From Balanoglossus misakiensis (taxonomy: Eukaryota > Hemichordata): a stretch of 64,000 bases of DNA. The notes under the pieces are model-generated. The model did not search any database. It was not told the origin of the DNA and saw nothing but the letters and a program-made list of their open reading frames with translations. The DNA lies in contig CM082584.2 in assembly GCA_040954595.2 (NCBI GenBank), positions 12,152,001 to 12,216,000 on the forward strand, written 5' to 3'. Positions 13,701-28,700 of the stretch are shown piece by piece (position 1 is the first letter of the stretch; each line of letters starts with the position of its first letter). Both the position numbers and the translations under genes were made by a program.

Positions 13701-16700
13701 TGCCCTGCTATGCTGCCTGCATCATTCAACTATGACTTTTTCACCTCTTGATGACTTCTGTCTTCATAATTGTAAGTTTTCCGCTATTCTTTTTGCATTA
13801 TTGCTTCAATGAACATTTTGTCTAGTCACCTTGGCTCAGTATCCGCAAAAGCAATTGCAATGATGGTGCATGATTGTCCAAAACATCATTAATGCCCCAT
13901 ACACATGGGCGGCCAATGGTCAATACCCCACGCCCCTTCTCCAACTGTTTCTGATGTGTGTTGCATACACAGCCTGATGATCTGGATCTTGGGCGACAAA
14001 GCGAAGACATACAGATATTCAGTGCAACCATAGCAACCGTACAGAGTGCATCTGTGTCTGAAGAACCTGTTTGGGTTACAGAAAATATCCAGGTTTGTAG
14101 GATGATAATACTAATTCTAATTTCCTCATTTACAACAACTTTTGCACTTTCCCATGTCAGTCAAACATTGTAGCTTTTCGGAGGATTTTAGTTATCTGTT
14201 TATTTTTATTTCTCAGGACCAGCAAGATGATGATGCAGACATAGAGTTAAAGGAGGAAGAGGAGGAGTTGGATGATGAGGTAATGGAAGCAAACACGACA
14301 AGTCATTCCTCTGAGAGTGAAGAGTCTGGTGATGAGTTTGGCTACAGCTGGGGTAAGTTGCATTTAGATTAATATGGTGGTCCTACCAAGACAGAGTTGT
14401 GAATGCAAGAGTTTTTTGCTGTATTACTCAACTTACTGGTGCATGTTTTTAACTGGGAATGAATGTGTTATTGATTTAACTCTTTGCAAAAGTACCCTTC
14501 CATGATCAAAGTGTATTAGCATGTACTAGTACATGTATATTGCAGTATACGGTAAGTGCTGGTATTACTTACACCTGTAGTGTCATAGGCTACATCACAA
14601 AATCATCTAAAAAATCTGCTCCTACAGCAGTTTTGTTTAGTTCCCTGTGCATGTCCACAACAGCAGAGGACATATCGTGAATTCAGCTGGCATATGGTGT
14701 AGTCAAGCACACCTGATGTGTATAATACTCTGTGGCAGCATCTGCATACGACTTCCAGTGCTGTTTGTGTTGTTTCCCCGATGAAGCTGTGCCAGTAGAT
14801 TTCTCAGGATCCAACAGATGAGTCTATCCAGGATACAGACAGCACGTAGCAGTCACTTTGTCTACATAGCATATGCCACATGGCTACAGCCTCCTTTGCT
14901 TGTACGTGTGATCTCGCCATGTGCTGCAGCCCTGGCGGTTATTTCGTTGTTATTGATTGAAGAGGGGAAGTTTTTTTAATGCGGAGACAGGTTAACATGC
15001 TGTTCTCTGATGAATACAAATGTGGCTGAATTCTGTTTGAGGGCATCGATAGGTTGGCCCAAATATGTCAAGAATAATTGGAGAAAGTTGAGGATGGCGA
15101 AACTTGAGCACAGACCATAGCTTGGCAAAAGAGCATATTCAATCCAGAATATTTACCGCGCATTACTGCCAAGAGTGCAGTAAACCTGAAGTGCCTTGTA
15201 TGCTTAAAAAAGTTGAACCATTGTTGAACAAATAGAACTGTTTGATTGCCCAACACACTCCTGTCAACATAATCGATACGTAACGTTAGACAGTGTGGGC
15301 TATATCAGACATGCAACCATTGTACCGGGCCTTTAGCAAAGTAAGCAAATTGTATAGCTGTATTGTAGGGATTTATCTAATGGATGTTTGTGCATCATGT
15401 ACACGCGAGGTGGGTAGACTATATTCTAGGTTATCTTCTCTCACAAGCAAATCATGGGACTACTTGCCAAGAGGACATTATACAACCACTGCATACAGAT
15501 TACATGCACACTGTGAATCCGCTAGTTGCATGCTCTCATGTCTTCCATATGCACTGCCTGGCATGGATGTTTGTTGTCAGTGTTGGTTCAGTGTAGATGC
15601 CTTTATTTGATGACAGCTGGAAAGTGATACATTTTGTACCTACTTGGCTGTATCAAGTTCTATACTTGCAAATACAACTGAATCAAAATCTGTTTTTCGT
15701 CATCGCTTAATCAGAAAGCTACGCAAATCTCCATATACATGTAGTATCTATTACAAATAGCATAATTTTTGTCATTCATAATCCATCAAAGTATTTTAAT
15801 AAGCAGTGGGGTACAGCACACTTTATATTCTGCGTTTTCAGCACATCACCCAGTCACTTTTTCTCACTGGCCCTGAAAAAATCCAAATACCATTCTATTG
15901 AAGTGAGCATATTTACACGTCTGTCAAAAGTTTTGCATTAACTTGTCTAAATATTTAATCACAGATGCAGTGTTGCTGGTTGTAAATATCAGGAGGGTAT
16001 ATGGGATCTAATCAATCTCATGAATGTTATATTACAGTTCAATATCGAATGCAATGATTTCGTGTGAACTGTGGGCGATTTATACACATACACAGTAAAG
16101 ACCTAATCCGGTGCCCACATAAACTAGACATATAAAAACAAATGTGTGCTTTAGTTTCAATGTGCAAAGATGTTCCAATGGGAATATTGATCTCGCCCGG
16201 ACTGACCTTAAGTTTACTAGGTTAAGTTTATGTAATGCATATTATGAACAGGAAATGTACAGATTTAGTGAATGTCTAGACTTAAAATATACAGATGGGC
16301 AGATGAACATTTTAATACTGTAACACCATTCTACAGATATGTAAATACAGAAGACACCCATCAGGATGTTGGGATTGTACTCAAAAGTACACATCGTTCT
16401 GAGGCAACTAGACTTATGTCAACACTTTACTCAAAAATACCGATAAAAATTGTCAGAGCATATATACAGAGAGACACATGTTTACAGGCAAATTCATAAC
16501 TGCTGGTAGTGTACTGTAGAAAGGTTTACTGTATGTAAAACATGATTCCTGACTGGGTAGAATCACTTACAACAGTTCATGCGTGGGATCATGCAAATTT
16601 CACATACCACGCATAATGACAAACCAGATCAAAATACATGACTAGACAGTTGAGTTTAATTTATTTGTTGTTTTAACAACTGTATACCAGCAATTAAATG

Positions 16701-19700
16701 TTTGGCTGAGACACTTGCATGTACTTTGTAAATTGTAACATGACTTGGTGAAAAGAGTTTCGCACAATTGTAAATTTGTGATGAGAATGATGAACCATCA
16801 TGGTGAACAAAAAGAGGAAGTTCAGTTGTTTGGCTTCTTTGCTGTCTGTTTAGTTGGGCTTGTCTGCCCAGATTATGATGATCACTTCAAGTGATTGGTT
16901 AAAACATTACGACACCATGCCATGTAGGTCAATACCCTATCACCTGACAGTTGTGTATATTAAAGAACCATGTGTGAAGTTTCCGCTTATTTCACTCCCA
17001 CTCAGTTTGGCTTCACTGTCTCTCTGGGGAAGGTTGCATAACTGTAGGTCTCCGCTGGTCCTTTTCTGTAATCTTTACAGCCCCACCATCATTGCACCAG
17101 CAGGTTTATACTCCGCACCCGTGCAGCAATTCAGGCTGTGTGTTGTTGAGAGGCTGCCTGTGTATATGAGTGACTCCAGGATATATACTATGGGAGAGAT
17201 CAGTGGCATGCATGAAGTCCAGGAATGGGAAATGTAGCTGTGTGATTTGATCCAACGACTTCCACACACGTACGGCAGTCATGAACTCTGCATATGCTGA
17301 GTATTGGAGCAATCGAAATGCCTTTATGGGTAAGAGAGTCAGAGAGGAACACAGAAAGAGAGAGAGGGGAGAGAGAGACAGACAGACAGACACAGTGAGA
17401 GAGAGAGAGAGAGAGGGTGAGAGAAAGAGAAAGGAGAGAGAGAGATACTACTGTTACACTTAATTTGCAGATATTTGTAAATGTGGTAACCATATGTACA
17501 TACTGCCCAAGTAGTTGTGAAGTGTTAAAAGTTGAGCATCGATCTTCATGTCAACATCCGGTCATTTGTCAGTGTACCGATACATCAGAACAACTGCCAC
17601 AGTTTGTTCAATCTATAAAGGTTACCTCAGTGGACAGAGAGAGTAATCTAGGTGTACTGCTCTGATATACCTCACATGCTGATTTCAATCACTGTTGTGT
17701 GTTTTGATATCGTAATGAGAAATGAATTCCTGTCTGAGGTACTCCATTCACACCATGTACAGAATCAATGGAGCAAACATATCCATCCATGGTGAATTAT
17801 TTTATAGCCAGCCATCGCTGAAAGATGGCCAAGCTGTATATCATTTGTAGATACCGAATATGTGAACCTTGAGTTCATGTTAATCCAGGCCTTGATTTAC
17901 TCCCAGGAAAATTGGAAAATTTAATTACCCAAGGACTGAAAGTATGTTTATGTCCCTTGGTACATATCGGATTTGGTCTGTTTGGGATTAACCAGGCTTT
18001 AACTACAATGTTATCGTCTTCTTGACAAAATGTCAGCTCCTGTTGTTGGTCTCAATTGCTGCAGCATCATTTGCGTGGTGTACACTATCTGGTGTCATTG
18101 ATTCTAGTGCAACATGTCTGATATGTAGTATCTTGGGCTGGAATGCTTAGAATTCCAGACTTGCAATGCACACAACTTTCCTTAGTCGTAAGTTTAACAT
18201 GTTTTGCCATGTATCTGTCGTATGCAGTTGATTGAAACCCTCAGTTAGCAGACTTCCTGCCATTTCCCAGCTAATTTTTCATAGTGAGGAATGAATTCTT
18301 GTTTCAATTACTCTCCGGCAAATGACATTTATTCAGTCACCTGAATGATACCATTTATCCCCTGCTCTGTAGTTGACGCAGGATGCAGATTATTTACGAG
18401 CGAATTTGTCTTATTTATTGTGGTAGGGTCATTGGGGCGATTTATTGCTATTGAAATTTTGGTTTGAACTGTCAGCCGCTTCAACAGTTCTGATTGTCTA
18501 GCTTTCACTTTTGATATACATTTTACGCTTTCTTGTGATGTGTAATTATGCCTGATCTCCATGGAAACCCGTCTGTAGTTTCCTATATCACACTTTTCAA
18601 GCCCTCTTCTTTATTATAGACCAAGCCATAAAACAAAACTCTTCAGTAATATCATAGCTGTCTCTGCTGTACTTTTATCACTGGTGCCTGCAGTAACAAG
18701 AGAATGTGCTCAAGGGCCCACCTATATTGATTTCATGCTTTATAGGAAGTTCAGATGTATACCGAAACTTTCTGTATCAATGCTCGCATGAAGTCATAAT
18801 CTTTTTACATCAGCTGCCAAGAAAAGTTCAACCATAAATCATTATATGTAATCAAACACTATATTCCACTGTAAAAGGGAATTATGGGTACTCTATTTAC
18901 TTGAACATATGCCAGGCTCTTGTGTACACTCAAAGGATGTGTGTACTCAAGATCCCAGTCATCTTCAAGTGGTACATTTATACATTTATACATCAGTACC
19001 GCAGAAATCTCTCATTGTACTGACACGACGCTGAACTCTCAGCTAGAGATATGAAGCAGTTCTTATATGATTTGCCCAGGTTGTCAAAGAGCCGTCAAAG
19101 AGTTTGGAAAAATTCGCACTATGGGGAAAATGTCAGATTCTAGCATTAATAGCCTGTCTTTCCAATTCCAATCATCCTATCGAATTAATTACTTCAAAAT
19201 GAAAGTTGAAATGAGAAATTGTTTCACATTCATCTACAGTGTCTTCAATACTTGTTATTACTGCGAAAATTTAATTACCTTTTTGTGTGAGATGTGTGTT
19301 TATGCATTGTGGTGAGTATATAATACATTTCTGTGTTATATCAACAGTTTGCAAATTGAAAGAATAAATTACATTTCTTCTGATGTTGTTACTGTAACAT
19401 TTCCTGTCAAATGAAACAGCTGACAATAGAAATGTTGGCCGTCATCATGTCTTAAATAATGATTTTTGATGAATAATATGTAGTATCAATTGATGCTATT
19501 TCATTAGATGGAAATCCAGTGTTATTTTTCTCTTAGGGCTGATCTGCAGTGCATTTCTCAAAAGACATCTGCATAAAATTGACTAAACTGTTACAAATTG
19601 AACTAATGTCCAGCTGTTTCGAAGCGTGTGTATGGGTAAACGCCTATCTTATCACAGCTTGCAAGCGCTGAAACTAAATTGTCCTAGTTCATGTCCACAC

Positions 19701-22700
19701 AGCGACGCATGGAAATTTCTGCTCTAATTTCCTCTGTTATGAAACAAAATTTTCTTTGCCCTGTTTCACAGTGACACCCTGCTAAGTGCTATGAATGCGA
19801 TGCTCGTTGTTTCTGATGGTGAAACTTAAAATGAGCGAATGTACTGATAACGATTTCAAATGTCCAGGTCCACTGCATTCACACACCATGGTCAGTAATT
19901 GGATTGAATCATGTTGTGAATGTTGATGGGGTGAGGTTTGAAAACTTCTGTGCATGGTTTATCCTTGGCTGCAGAAAATTTATTTTTTCCGACACAAATC
20001 TATGCAAATTTATTCATTTGTACTGCAAATACCACCAAGTAACACTGGAACTCGGCAAAACATGTGGATTAGATTTGGCCTGTGTGTCCATGGCACACTA
20101 GATCATTTGAAGTCAGAACCAGCAAAATTTAAATGTAACCTTCTGACACTGGAACTCACAAAAATGTGTGCTAAATCCATTCCAATGTCCTCATCATCAC
20201 AGCAGTTAGGATAAATGCATATGGTACTATTAACATGGAATAGATAAACCTAGTTTTCCGACGGAGAATTACAGGCTCGTGCAATTAACTTTAAAAGCTT
20301 TTGCTGCTTATATCCTTCAAGTCCATTATTTAATAACGTTTGATGCAGAAATAACTGTTTCAAATTTAGCCAGGTTTAAGGATTGGTAGATTTAGAGATA
20401 AAATGCAATACTCTTGCTCTTTAACAATGAGTTCTCTTAGCGTCAGATATCTTGACTCTTCCAGTCTAGAAATTATCTCGACTCTTCCCTCAGCGTCAGA
20501 AATCTTGACTTGTGATTCTGACCTCTCAGTTGGATAGCGAGATGATCCCCATTAACGGCAAGGAAATAGGGAAATTCAATTTGTTCACCAGGGAAAATCA
20601 TGCCGTGATCGGCTCCATTGCCTCTTAAGATGAAGCCTGCTTCTGTGTGAGTGGTCTTGCTCAAGAACTGGGATGCATATACAGCTGCAGCCTATGTTAG
20701 ATTCTAACTTCAGTCACCTATGTTTACATGTGCACAAGGTAGCTTTGCCATTTTTGAAGATGATTATCTGGCTCATCTATAACTACACCATAATACTGAG
20801 GCAACGTGTGATGTCTCATTTGTGTATTTATCATTCCAGCACATTCAGATGTACTGCAGGCACCTTACCTGTCCTAGATACTAGACCTTCACCCATAGTG
20901 ATGAAGAGTGAAAAAAATCCTTGAAACAATTACATTTTGTAGTCACACTGAATGTGATTTTGTAGTTTGAAGGAAATCATGAAAACAAGAAAGATTATAA
21001 GCATTCAAAAATTAGCCTGGTTGGGTGGCATTCAGGAGAAGGCATTCCGTTTAACTCGTTAACAAGTAAGTGAAACGGTTGGAATGATTTCAGCATTTCT
21101 AAAGGCAATCTTGCTATTAATAAAATAACACTTGAAGCACGCATGGCTGTACTGTCCACTTGAGCTCATTGAAATGCTGTGATTCTAGAGCATTTTGTTG
21201 ATTCTGTCAGGCAGTGTCGTTTGCCCAGTTCAATTACAGACTGACTCAGATGGCATTCCCGGGAGATGTGACTGAGTTTTTATCAAGCAGTGGTTAGAAA
21301 CCGCCCCTGTATGGGCATAAGTGAACATGCAGTTGCCAGGTTGTTGGAATCTGTCTCCATGGCAACAAATGACTAAAAATGAACTCTTTTATGGTCCAGA
21401 AAATATAATATGAGGAACTTAATAAGTTGGATTTGAAGAGCTCTGTTTATACACCGCTCTAATTAAATATACTTAATTTAAAATCTCGCCACATCAACAG
21501 GGAATCGTGTTATACGGTACTTACTGGCTTTCAATTGTAGAACAATTTCTCTGACTGGTTATGTCTTTACCACTCGCAAATCTGATTTACAACATCATCT
21601 TGGTGTGTTTCTGTGGGAACAACAGACCACCCGGAAAATAAAAATTCTTTTCAAACTCAGATGTGTGGTCTATATCCCCCAAATCGATAAAATTTGCAAA
21701 TAGACACACGTAGTAAAATAAAGAATGAACTTTATTGGATGGTTGGTGCCCATTTTTGTCATATGCACAGTGTGAAATACCTCTGACTTTTCTTTATTGC
21801 AGTTTGAATACAGATATAAAGTTATACGAACAAGATGTAAGAAGTTAATGCAGTCGTCTCTCCTTGTTTATTAATGCATGAGAAGTTTTGTCTTTTTTTA
21901 AGAGTGACATAATTCTGACTCTCGTTCGGATCAAATATAAGTATGCCGTGATGATATATGTTAGACAATATTATTCTGTGGCAGCATGTTTCTGTAAGTC
22001 ACCAAGAATAGTAATCGACTGAAAGCATTAATTCAAACAAGAGTGCTTGAATTAAATTTGCAAGTATATTAATTCACTCCAGTAATGTAATGGCTTTGGG
22101 CTTATGCGTCATTGAGAATAAGGAGAATTATTTCAGGGTGCCTATTAAGTGCAACAAAATGAGAGAACTTTGCAATTCGATGAAGGGATAAAAAGACGAG
22201 TTGAAAGGCTTCCGAATGCCAGGGAGGAAGCACATTCAGTTTTGATTTTAAGTAACTTGAAAGGTTGTCTGTGCACTGATTCTGAATTAGAGTTAGACTA
22301 CCAAAATGTTTGAAATCGAAAATGATATGTCATAGTCGATGTGATTAAGTATCCAAGGTTGTACAGATTTATCAGTGATGGCACTGAAAAAAAAAGTTCA
22401 GGTTTTCAAAATGGCCGACATATCACAACTGATGTAATACGTACATGTACATATGTTAACTTTTATTGACATACAGCCTCAAAGGGAAACATCTAGTGTG
22501 TTTAAGGCAAGAAGAAATATCTCATTGGACACAATATTGTTCTCAACATAAATGACAAGCTTTGGTATCATATGAAGACAATAAACAGTCACTGCAGCTC
22601 TCATTAATTACTGGCATACCTTGTCAATAACATTAAAACTTGCCAACGCCTGAACATAATTACATTTAATATAAAACCTGCCAATTAGCTTGACTTGAAT

Positions 22701-25700
22701 CTCCCGTTGCATATACTTTGCGCATGAGAAGTCTTGAGACATCACCCACAGTGCTTGAAAACTTGATACAGGCAATAGAAATGAACCAACAAGCTGTATA
22801 TACTTGTGCAAAGCGTTCAGTGCCAAGACCAATCCCATGTTGTGTCTGTTCAAGTCCTAGCAAGCAAAACAGTAGACATTATCACCCTATCATGTTACAT
22901 ACTGCATGTGACTTGCAGTTGCTGGGTGATAAATTTTAGATGCACTCTGTGGTCGTAGCCAAGTTGCATTTAATACCGCCGTTCACTAGGCTAACACAAG
23001 TTCCGTTTCTTTCGGTTTGATAAATCAGTCATGATGCTTCCTTGTGTCTGTCTCGTAATTTTCTGTGATTCAAACATCTCCTGAGTTTTAAATCAATTAC
23101 GTAGAGTTTTCCTCGTATCAGTTGACTAATTTTCTGTTGCTGTAGTTTTCTGTGGCCTTCAGTGACTGTCCTCATTCTGTGAAACATCAACATCCAGTAA
23201 TGATATCAAAGTCTTTGCGCATTTTCAAGGCAACTTTTATGTTTACAGAAAAGTAAATTATTCATTTGCGCAATAAAATGGAATTAGCATCTCTTTTTAT
23301 GTGTCTGACAGCTTGAAAATCTGTCATGTCTGAAATCACAACTCATGCAGACGTAAAAAGAAATGAGAAAGTAATAAGAAATGTTACGACGTGTATTTTC
23401 TTCTTTGTGAAAGATCTGCAGGAATGTTTATACAGCAAATTCAATTAATACCATGGCTCATATCAGTTAATGGACAAGTGTTTATAAAGCAGCCGGCGCT
23501 ACACAAACATGTTTGGGTAACATCAACAAGGCGAGGAAAAAGTAGTAAACATCTCTAAATGAGAAGCTAATAATTGTAGAACTTACCCTGAGGGGAATTT
23601 AATGATTGTGGATGCCACCAGGCATACCAAAATGGGAAAATAAAACTTTCATGGTCATTAATACGAGTGTCTTATCATTTGGAACTCAGAAGTAATATAT
23701 ATTGTAATGAACTCTAGTTGTTTTTCTTTTACGTTTCAGAATTCTTATTTCAGGTAAATCGATAAATTCCATTTTGTGCATAAATGTGTGGGTGGCTATA
23801 TTGCATAATGGCAAGTCACTGCATTTCAGAATAACTTGATATACTTCGCTTGGGTTTGAATTCCACACATCCAGGTTAAAACTCATTTTGTACAAAAAAT
23901 TACGACTGCCCTTTTCACTGCAAATCAGTCTTGACATTTTAAGAAAATACAGTGACATGGGAAAATTGATGGCTTTGCTTTCATAAAATACTGGTGTAAT
24001 CCAATGAGTTCTGAAGCTTTAGTGCAGCTGAATAGCTTATAGGTTCAGAAAGTCTGAATTGGCATAATGAAAAGATCAGAATATTATTCGTGTGCACTGC
24101 GTGGTATTTCTGTGGCACGCACAGAAAGGTGAAAGCAGAGGTTGCCGTTGATTGACATTCTGTTTGCGTGTACACAAGTCCACCCACTGGGCAGTCTTGG
24201 CTCTCCCTGTTTTAAAGTGGACGAGTCTGCTGTTTATGGCCCAAAACTGTTAGGACTGTTCCAAATTGTGTGCGACTGTAGGGGTGGTGGAGGGAGCCAG
24301 GCAGGTGACTTAAAGCCGTAATTGACATTCAGTGGAGTGGTGCACTCCCAGTCTGAGGACACTTGTATAAACACTGATGCCTATCAGTCAAATCATGTTC
24401 TGAGAAGGCAGTGGCCAACTTGCCATTAGCTGTAAAATCTAGCTCTGCAATTGCTGACTGTCCTACAGCATCACCATTCTGTGTGGATGTCAGTGGAATT
24501 CACTTCATCAGCCAGTTCACTCCTGGAGACACGGAACCTATATGCGCGGTTGATAGCTCAGCCTTGATACAGCGAATTTGTTTTGATTGAGGACTATCGG
24601 AATGCACACACAATCTGGGGAAACCCAGGAGGTTTGCTGGTAATCGCTGAATCATGTTACTTGAAGGTGAGATTTTTTAAGAACATTTATTCAGCATTCG
24701 TAGGGATTAAAATTTGTTTCCATCTATCACAGAAATTAATCCAGCCGATGTTTTTTTCAAGATGTGGATGTGACGGGCTTACTTGAGTAGCTTGTAGCGT
24801 TTACGGATGAGAGGCACTGATGGATGTAGTCTCTGTGATGTGAAGGTCAAGTGCAATGGTCTGCTGTCATTTCAAATTAGTCTTCTGTAAAGATGCACCC
24901 ACGGCAATGTCAGTTTCACGTTTGAAGTTTGTTGGATTTAGAGAGTGGTGACGTGAATACTGTACTGCTTACTCAAATGTAACTTGATACATAATGTAAT
25001 TATTAACAATGTCAGCCCTTGCCATGTGTATATTCTGTTTACGTCCATATATGCAGACATATCCCATTGCAGACTGTTTATGTCGCTCACGGGTTGTGAG
25101 TTCTGCATACTCCCAAGTTTCTTTCCAAAATTCTCTTTACGCATTCTTCAAAATTTCTTGGAAATTCTTTTACTGGTTTGAAATGAATTTTTTGTATTGC
25201 CTGTAATCTTCAACAAGTAAAGTTACAACAAAATTATCTTATACAAAAATCGGAGCGATGGATATTTGAATGAGGTGTACGGTAAACAAAGCTGTTAGTA
25301 GATCAAGCTAGGGAGTTTTTTGTAATTATGTTCACATAGAATGAAATTGACTCCCTAGCCATGTGAACAAGCATGAACTGAATGACTGCTATTGATCCAG
25401 TAGCTGTGTGGTTACTGGAAAGATATTTATATGCATGTACTTTTCTTAAACCATTAAAAATTCCATGTGGTAAGATACCAAAACAAGCTTTAGGTTAATT
25501 GTAACAGACATGCCAATCAAGCTTGTCATTGATTTCTAACTGAGTTAGTTGGTATTCAACTCAGCAGACATCAAACATCAGTCACAATGCCACAGTGAGA
25601 AAGGTGCAATTTGGCATCTGCTCTCATTCAGTGTGCTGGTCATGTACTTTGGCAAGACTATATTAGATAAAACCATGTGGACATTGTCAGTAGAGGACGG

Positions 25701-28700
25701 CAGGATCAATATTTGATGTATTTTCGTTAATTCATTGTTGTGGCAACGAGTACTTTAGCTGTCGGTGCTGAATCTAATTCCAGCTAGGAACCTCCCCATA
25801 GTTTTTCCAGCTGATTCTGATCGCTATTCATCTTCTGCAGTCCAGGCTTTCATTATTTTCACATCTATCTTTGTTCTGTCATTATGCAGATTAAGAAAAT
25901 GTGGGCATTCATGTGTTTTTTTTGCAGAAACCCTCTCAACAGCTTTGTCATTAGAGTACAAGGTTAATGGAGATTCGAGTGTGTGAGGGTATAAAATGAT
26001 AAACTATCCACTTAGAGACATCAGCAATGCATTCAAAGTTGGAAGTATAATTGAAAATACCTGTCCTAGAGGGATTGGTTTATTTGAAAACATGGGCTCT
26101 GATCAATGCATCCTCAACAGAATGTCTGAAGGGACCCAGTTTTCTCAAAACTAAATTGATTTTTTGTGGAAATTTCTACTCCAGAGGAGCAGATCCAGAA
26201 CCCGCATCTTTTCATTGGGCCTTCGCGGAGGAAGTAATACATCATGATAACATAAATGTCTAAACCAATATAGTTAAAATATACCAGGGCTTTTAAGATT
26301 TGTCAGAAACATTTGGATCTAGGATGTCTGCACATGCCAGCAGGTATATAGAAGTTTACATTAAAAAAATTGCTGTGACATACTCTGCCATCGTCAAAAA
26401 TTACGGCCTCAAAATATTCACTTGTGCCTGTATGCAGATGTGAGCTGTAATGCTGATTCAGCATATGCCAAAATTACTTAAACCGATTAGCAAGGGAATC
26501 AAAAATGGCCAAAATAGCATCAATATTGTCAACTTTATCCATGTATTAAAGTGGCAGTACTCTGTGCTGTGTTTTCTACATGTACACTTGTAAGCTTTCT
26601 CATGTCTCCTTTCATTATATTGTTGGCTTTAATTCAGGTGCTCTAATTAACAGCCAGGATTGTGATGTCTTGTCAAACTTCTATTCCCTGAAGATTTGAT
26701 TCAATCTTTACAGGGGAATTACCTGACAAATCATGTTTTTTTAAATGTCATACCACTGGTACAATAATTATTTTATAAAAATGCTTCCGCTAGAAATCCA
26801 TCAGCAAAGCCTAATGAACGTGGTAAAAATAATCAAGAACCTAGGAAGTGTGTGGAGCATTTTGAAATCATATATTATATAGTGATTAATGAGTTTGCAG
26901 AAGGAATGTATGCAGACCTCAGTGATTGTTTCAAAGCCTATTTAGTTATGCTGGGATCATCTCCTGCATTAGGTTTTTATAGATAGGGAGTTATGTGAGT
27001 AGGGTTATTATCTATGGGGTATTTAAATCTGCTTTGGTGCCAGGGCTCTAATCAAATGTATATCACGTACCAGCAGGCAATTAAGAAAGAATGTTAGTTG
27101 CCATGTATGAGGAATCCCAGAATGCTTCTCTTGGAGAGTTTTCTGCTTTGGAAAGCTAACAGGTCAGCCATAGAGAGTCAATTTTGACAGTGAGAGTTGT
27201 TTTTTTGTTTTTGTTGCGGTAAGATTCCGGATGCCCTGCAGCAATGTGTGAGATACATGTATAGGCTTGGATACACGGACCAGTGTATCAGTTGTTGAGG
27301 CTGTCGGAGTGTATATTGTATTATGCCCATGCGCGGATCCTGAATCAAGATTGTTTGTTATCTACATTACACATACCCAGTCTATACATCCAAAGTCCGT
27401 ATTGGGGATATCAGGGAGAAATCTTAGAGTCTTGAAAGACTGAACACATAGCCAGCTTTCTCCCTCATTTTGTGGGTCTGAATTGACTTCGCCAAATGGC
27501 TGCCGTTTCCAATGTGATGGACTGGATGAGTTATCTGCACGGTTAGTCTTAAAACTGGCTCAGGAGAATTCCAACTGTATGACGGACAGTGTAACCACAT
27601 GGAAACATTTCTCATAATCATGCCAGACGAGACAGAGCACCTGATCAATGGTAAACTAACACTATATTTCTATTTTCTGTTGTTTTGCTCATAATATTCA
27701 AGTGGCAAGCCACTGGATTTCTTTCATGTAATTGTAATTATAATATAGTATGAGCTTTTCCATTAAATTTTCTGACTGCATCCATGGAGACCTGACTTTG
27801 TCATCAGATGAAAACATATTGATTGATTACAGAAATATTGATTTTTCAACTTTGCTTATTAATAAAAAGCTGAGAGATGGCTTTGATTTGATGTTTCTGA
27901 AAAGGGTTATTTACAGCCAAAAGAAGACCCTTGGTGATTGTGTTTCCTTGTCTACCATTGAAACTTGAAGGTTTGGCTTTCATGAGTATTAATCCCAACA
28001 CTTAAATAGTCTACACTCGAAATGCAAGGAGCTTAGAGATCATAATCTGTACAGCAAATCATTATTTTCCCGGGTAACGATATGGTTGGACATGTACAGT
28101 GTATTAAAGCTTCAGGTCTCGTCTAACCAGCAAATGAAAAGAAGATACAGAAAATTGTTCGTGATGGCATTTTGTCTGACGATTTGTGTGTCTGTAAGAA
28201 TTTTATAACAATTCTTTGATAAGGAACAAATCACTGTTTGTTTGTGTTTTTTTTGGGGGGAAAGGGTAAATTTGTTAATGTTGTAAGAATGTTTTGCTGT
28301 TCTGTCGTTGAGTCTATAGCTGTACAAACTGTGATTTGAAGCCCCACGAGGCCAGACCTGAACTTCCATCTTTATTTTTAGCCTCCGCGTCTGTACTGTA
28401 CTTTTGTAAGCAGATCAATATGCTAACCAATGTTGTATGTGTAATCTGATTTAGCCAATGTGTGTATTGAATTGTGGTTTGCCTTCTCCGTTCCTCCTTG
28501 GGGGAAGAGTCAGTAGTCTTATTTCAATGGTGTTTCTGCAATGGAAATGAGGAAATGAGAATTTAATTGTAATTGCATTAAATAAAGTAAGTCCTCAGGC
28601 AGAATTGGTTATTGTGAAAGCCAGGCTTTTTTTAATACATTCAGTCACTCAGCTGGAAAGAAAACTTCAGTGTGTGTATAAGCACAGACACTACAACTTT

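Larger units (their letters stand above)
7701..14352 (+). other. MPDZ: MPDZ exon block A: linker, PDZ7 and acidic linker
   Basis: Exons 7701-7868, 8362-8615, 10290-10399, 10637-10747, 13973-14092 and 14217-14352. The first exon is a Pro/Glu-rich linker containing [16 protein letters not shown]7 begins late in the second exon ([17 protein letters not shown]) and is split over the next two exons, with [14 protein letters not shown] and [18 protein letters not shown]. The last two exons form a very acidic linker ([18 protein letters not shown]) ending in GDEFGYSW. The introns at 8616-10289 and 10748-13972 show only simple repeats and AT-rich sequence to me. Confidence 0.9.

Noticed and set aside
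14520-14535. Perfect 16 bp palindrome CATGTACTAGTACATG
   Set aside because: Short palindromes built of CATG/GTAC words are expected in AT-rich DNA; no second copy or context supports a function.
16854-17237. 127-codon plus-strand ORF in the large MPDZ intron
   Set aside because: Composition looks like random AT-rich translation, with no recognisable motif. ORFs of this size are expected by chance in 64 kb and six frames.
20473-20664. 63-codon minus-strand ORF with coding-like composition
   Set aside because: It overlaps a short degenerate repeat, has no recognisable family and no splice partners, so it is not supported as an exon.
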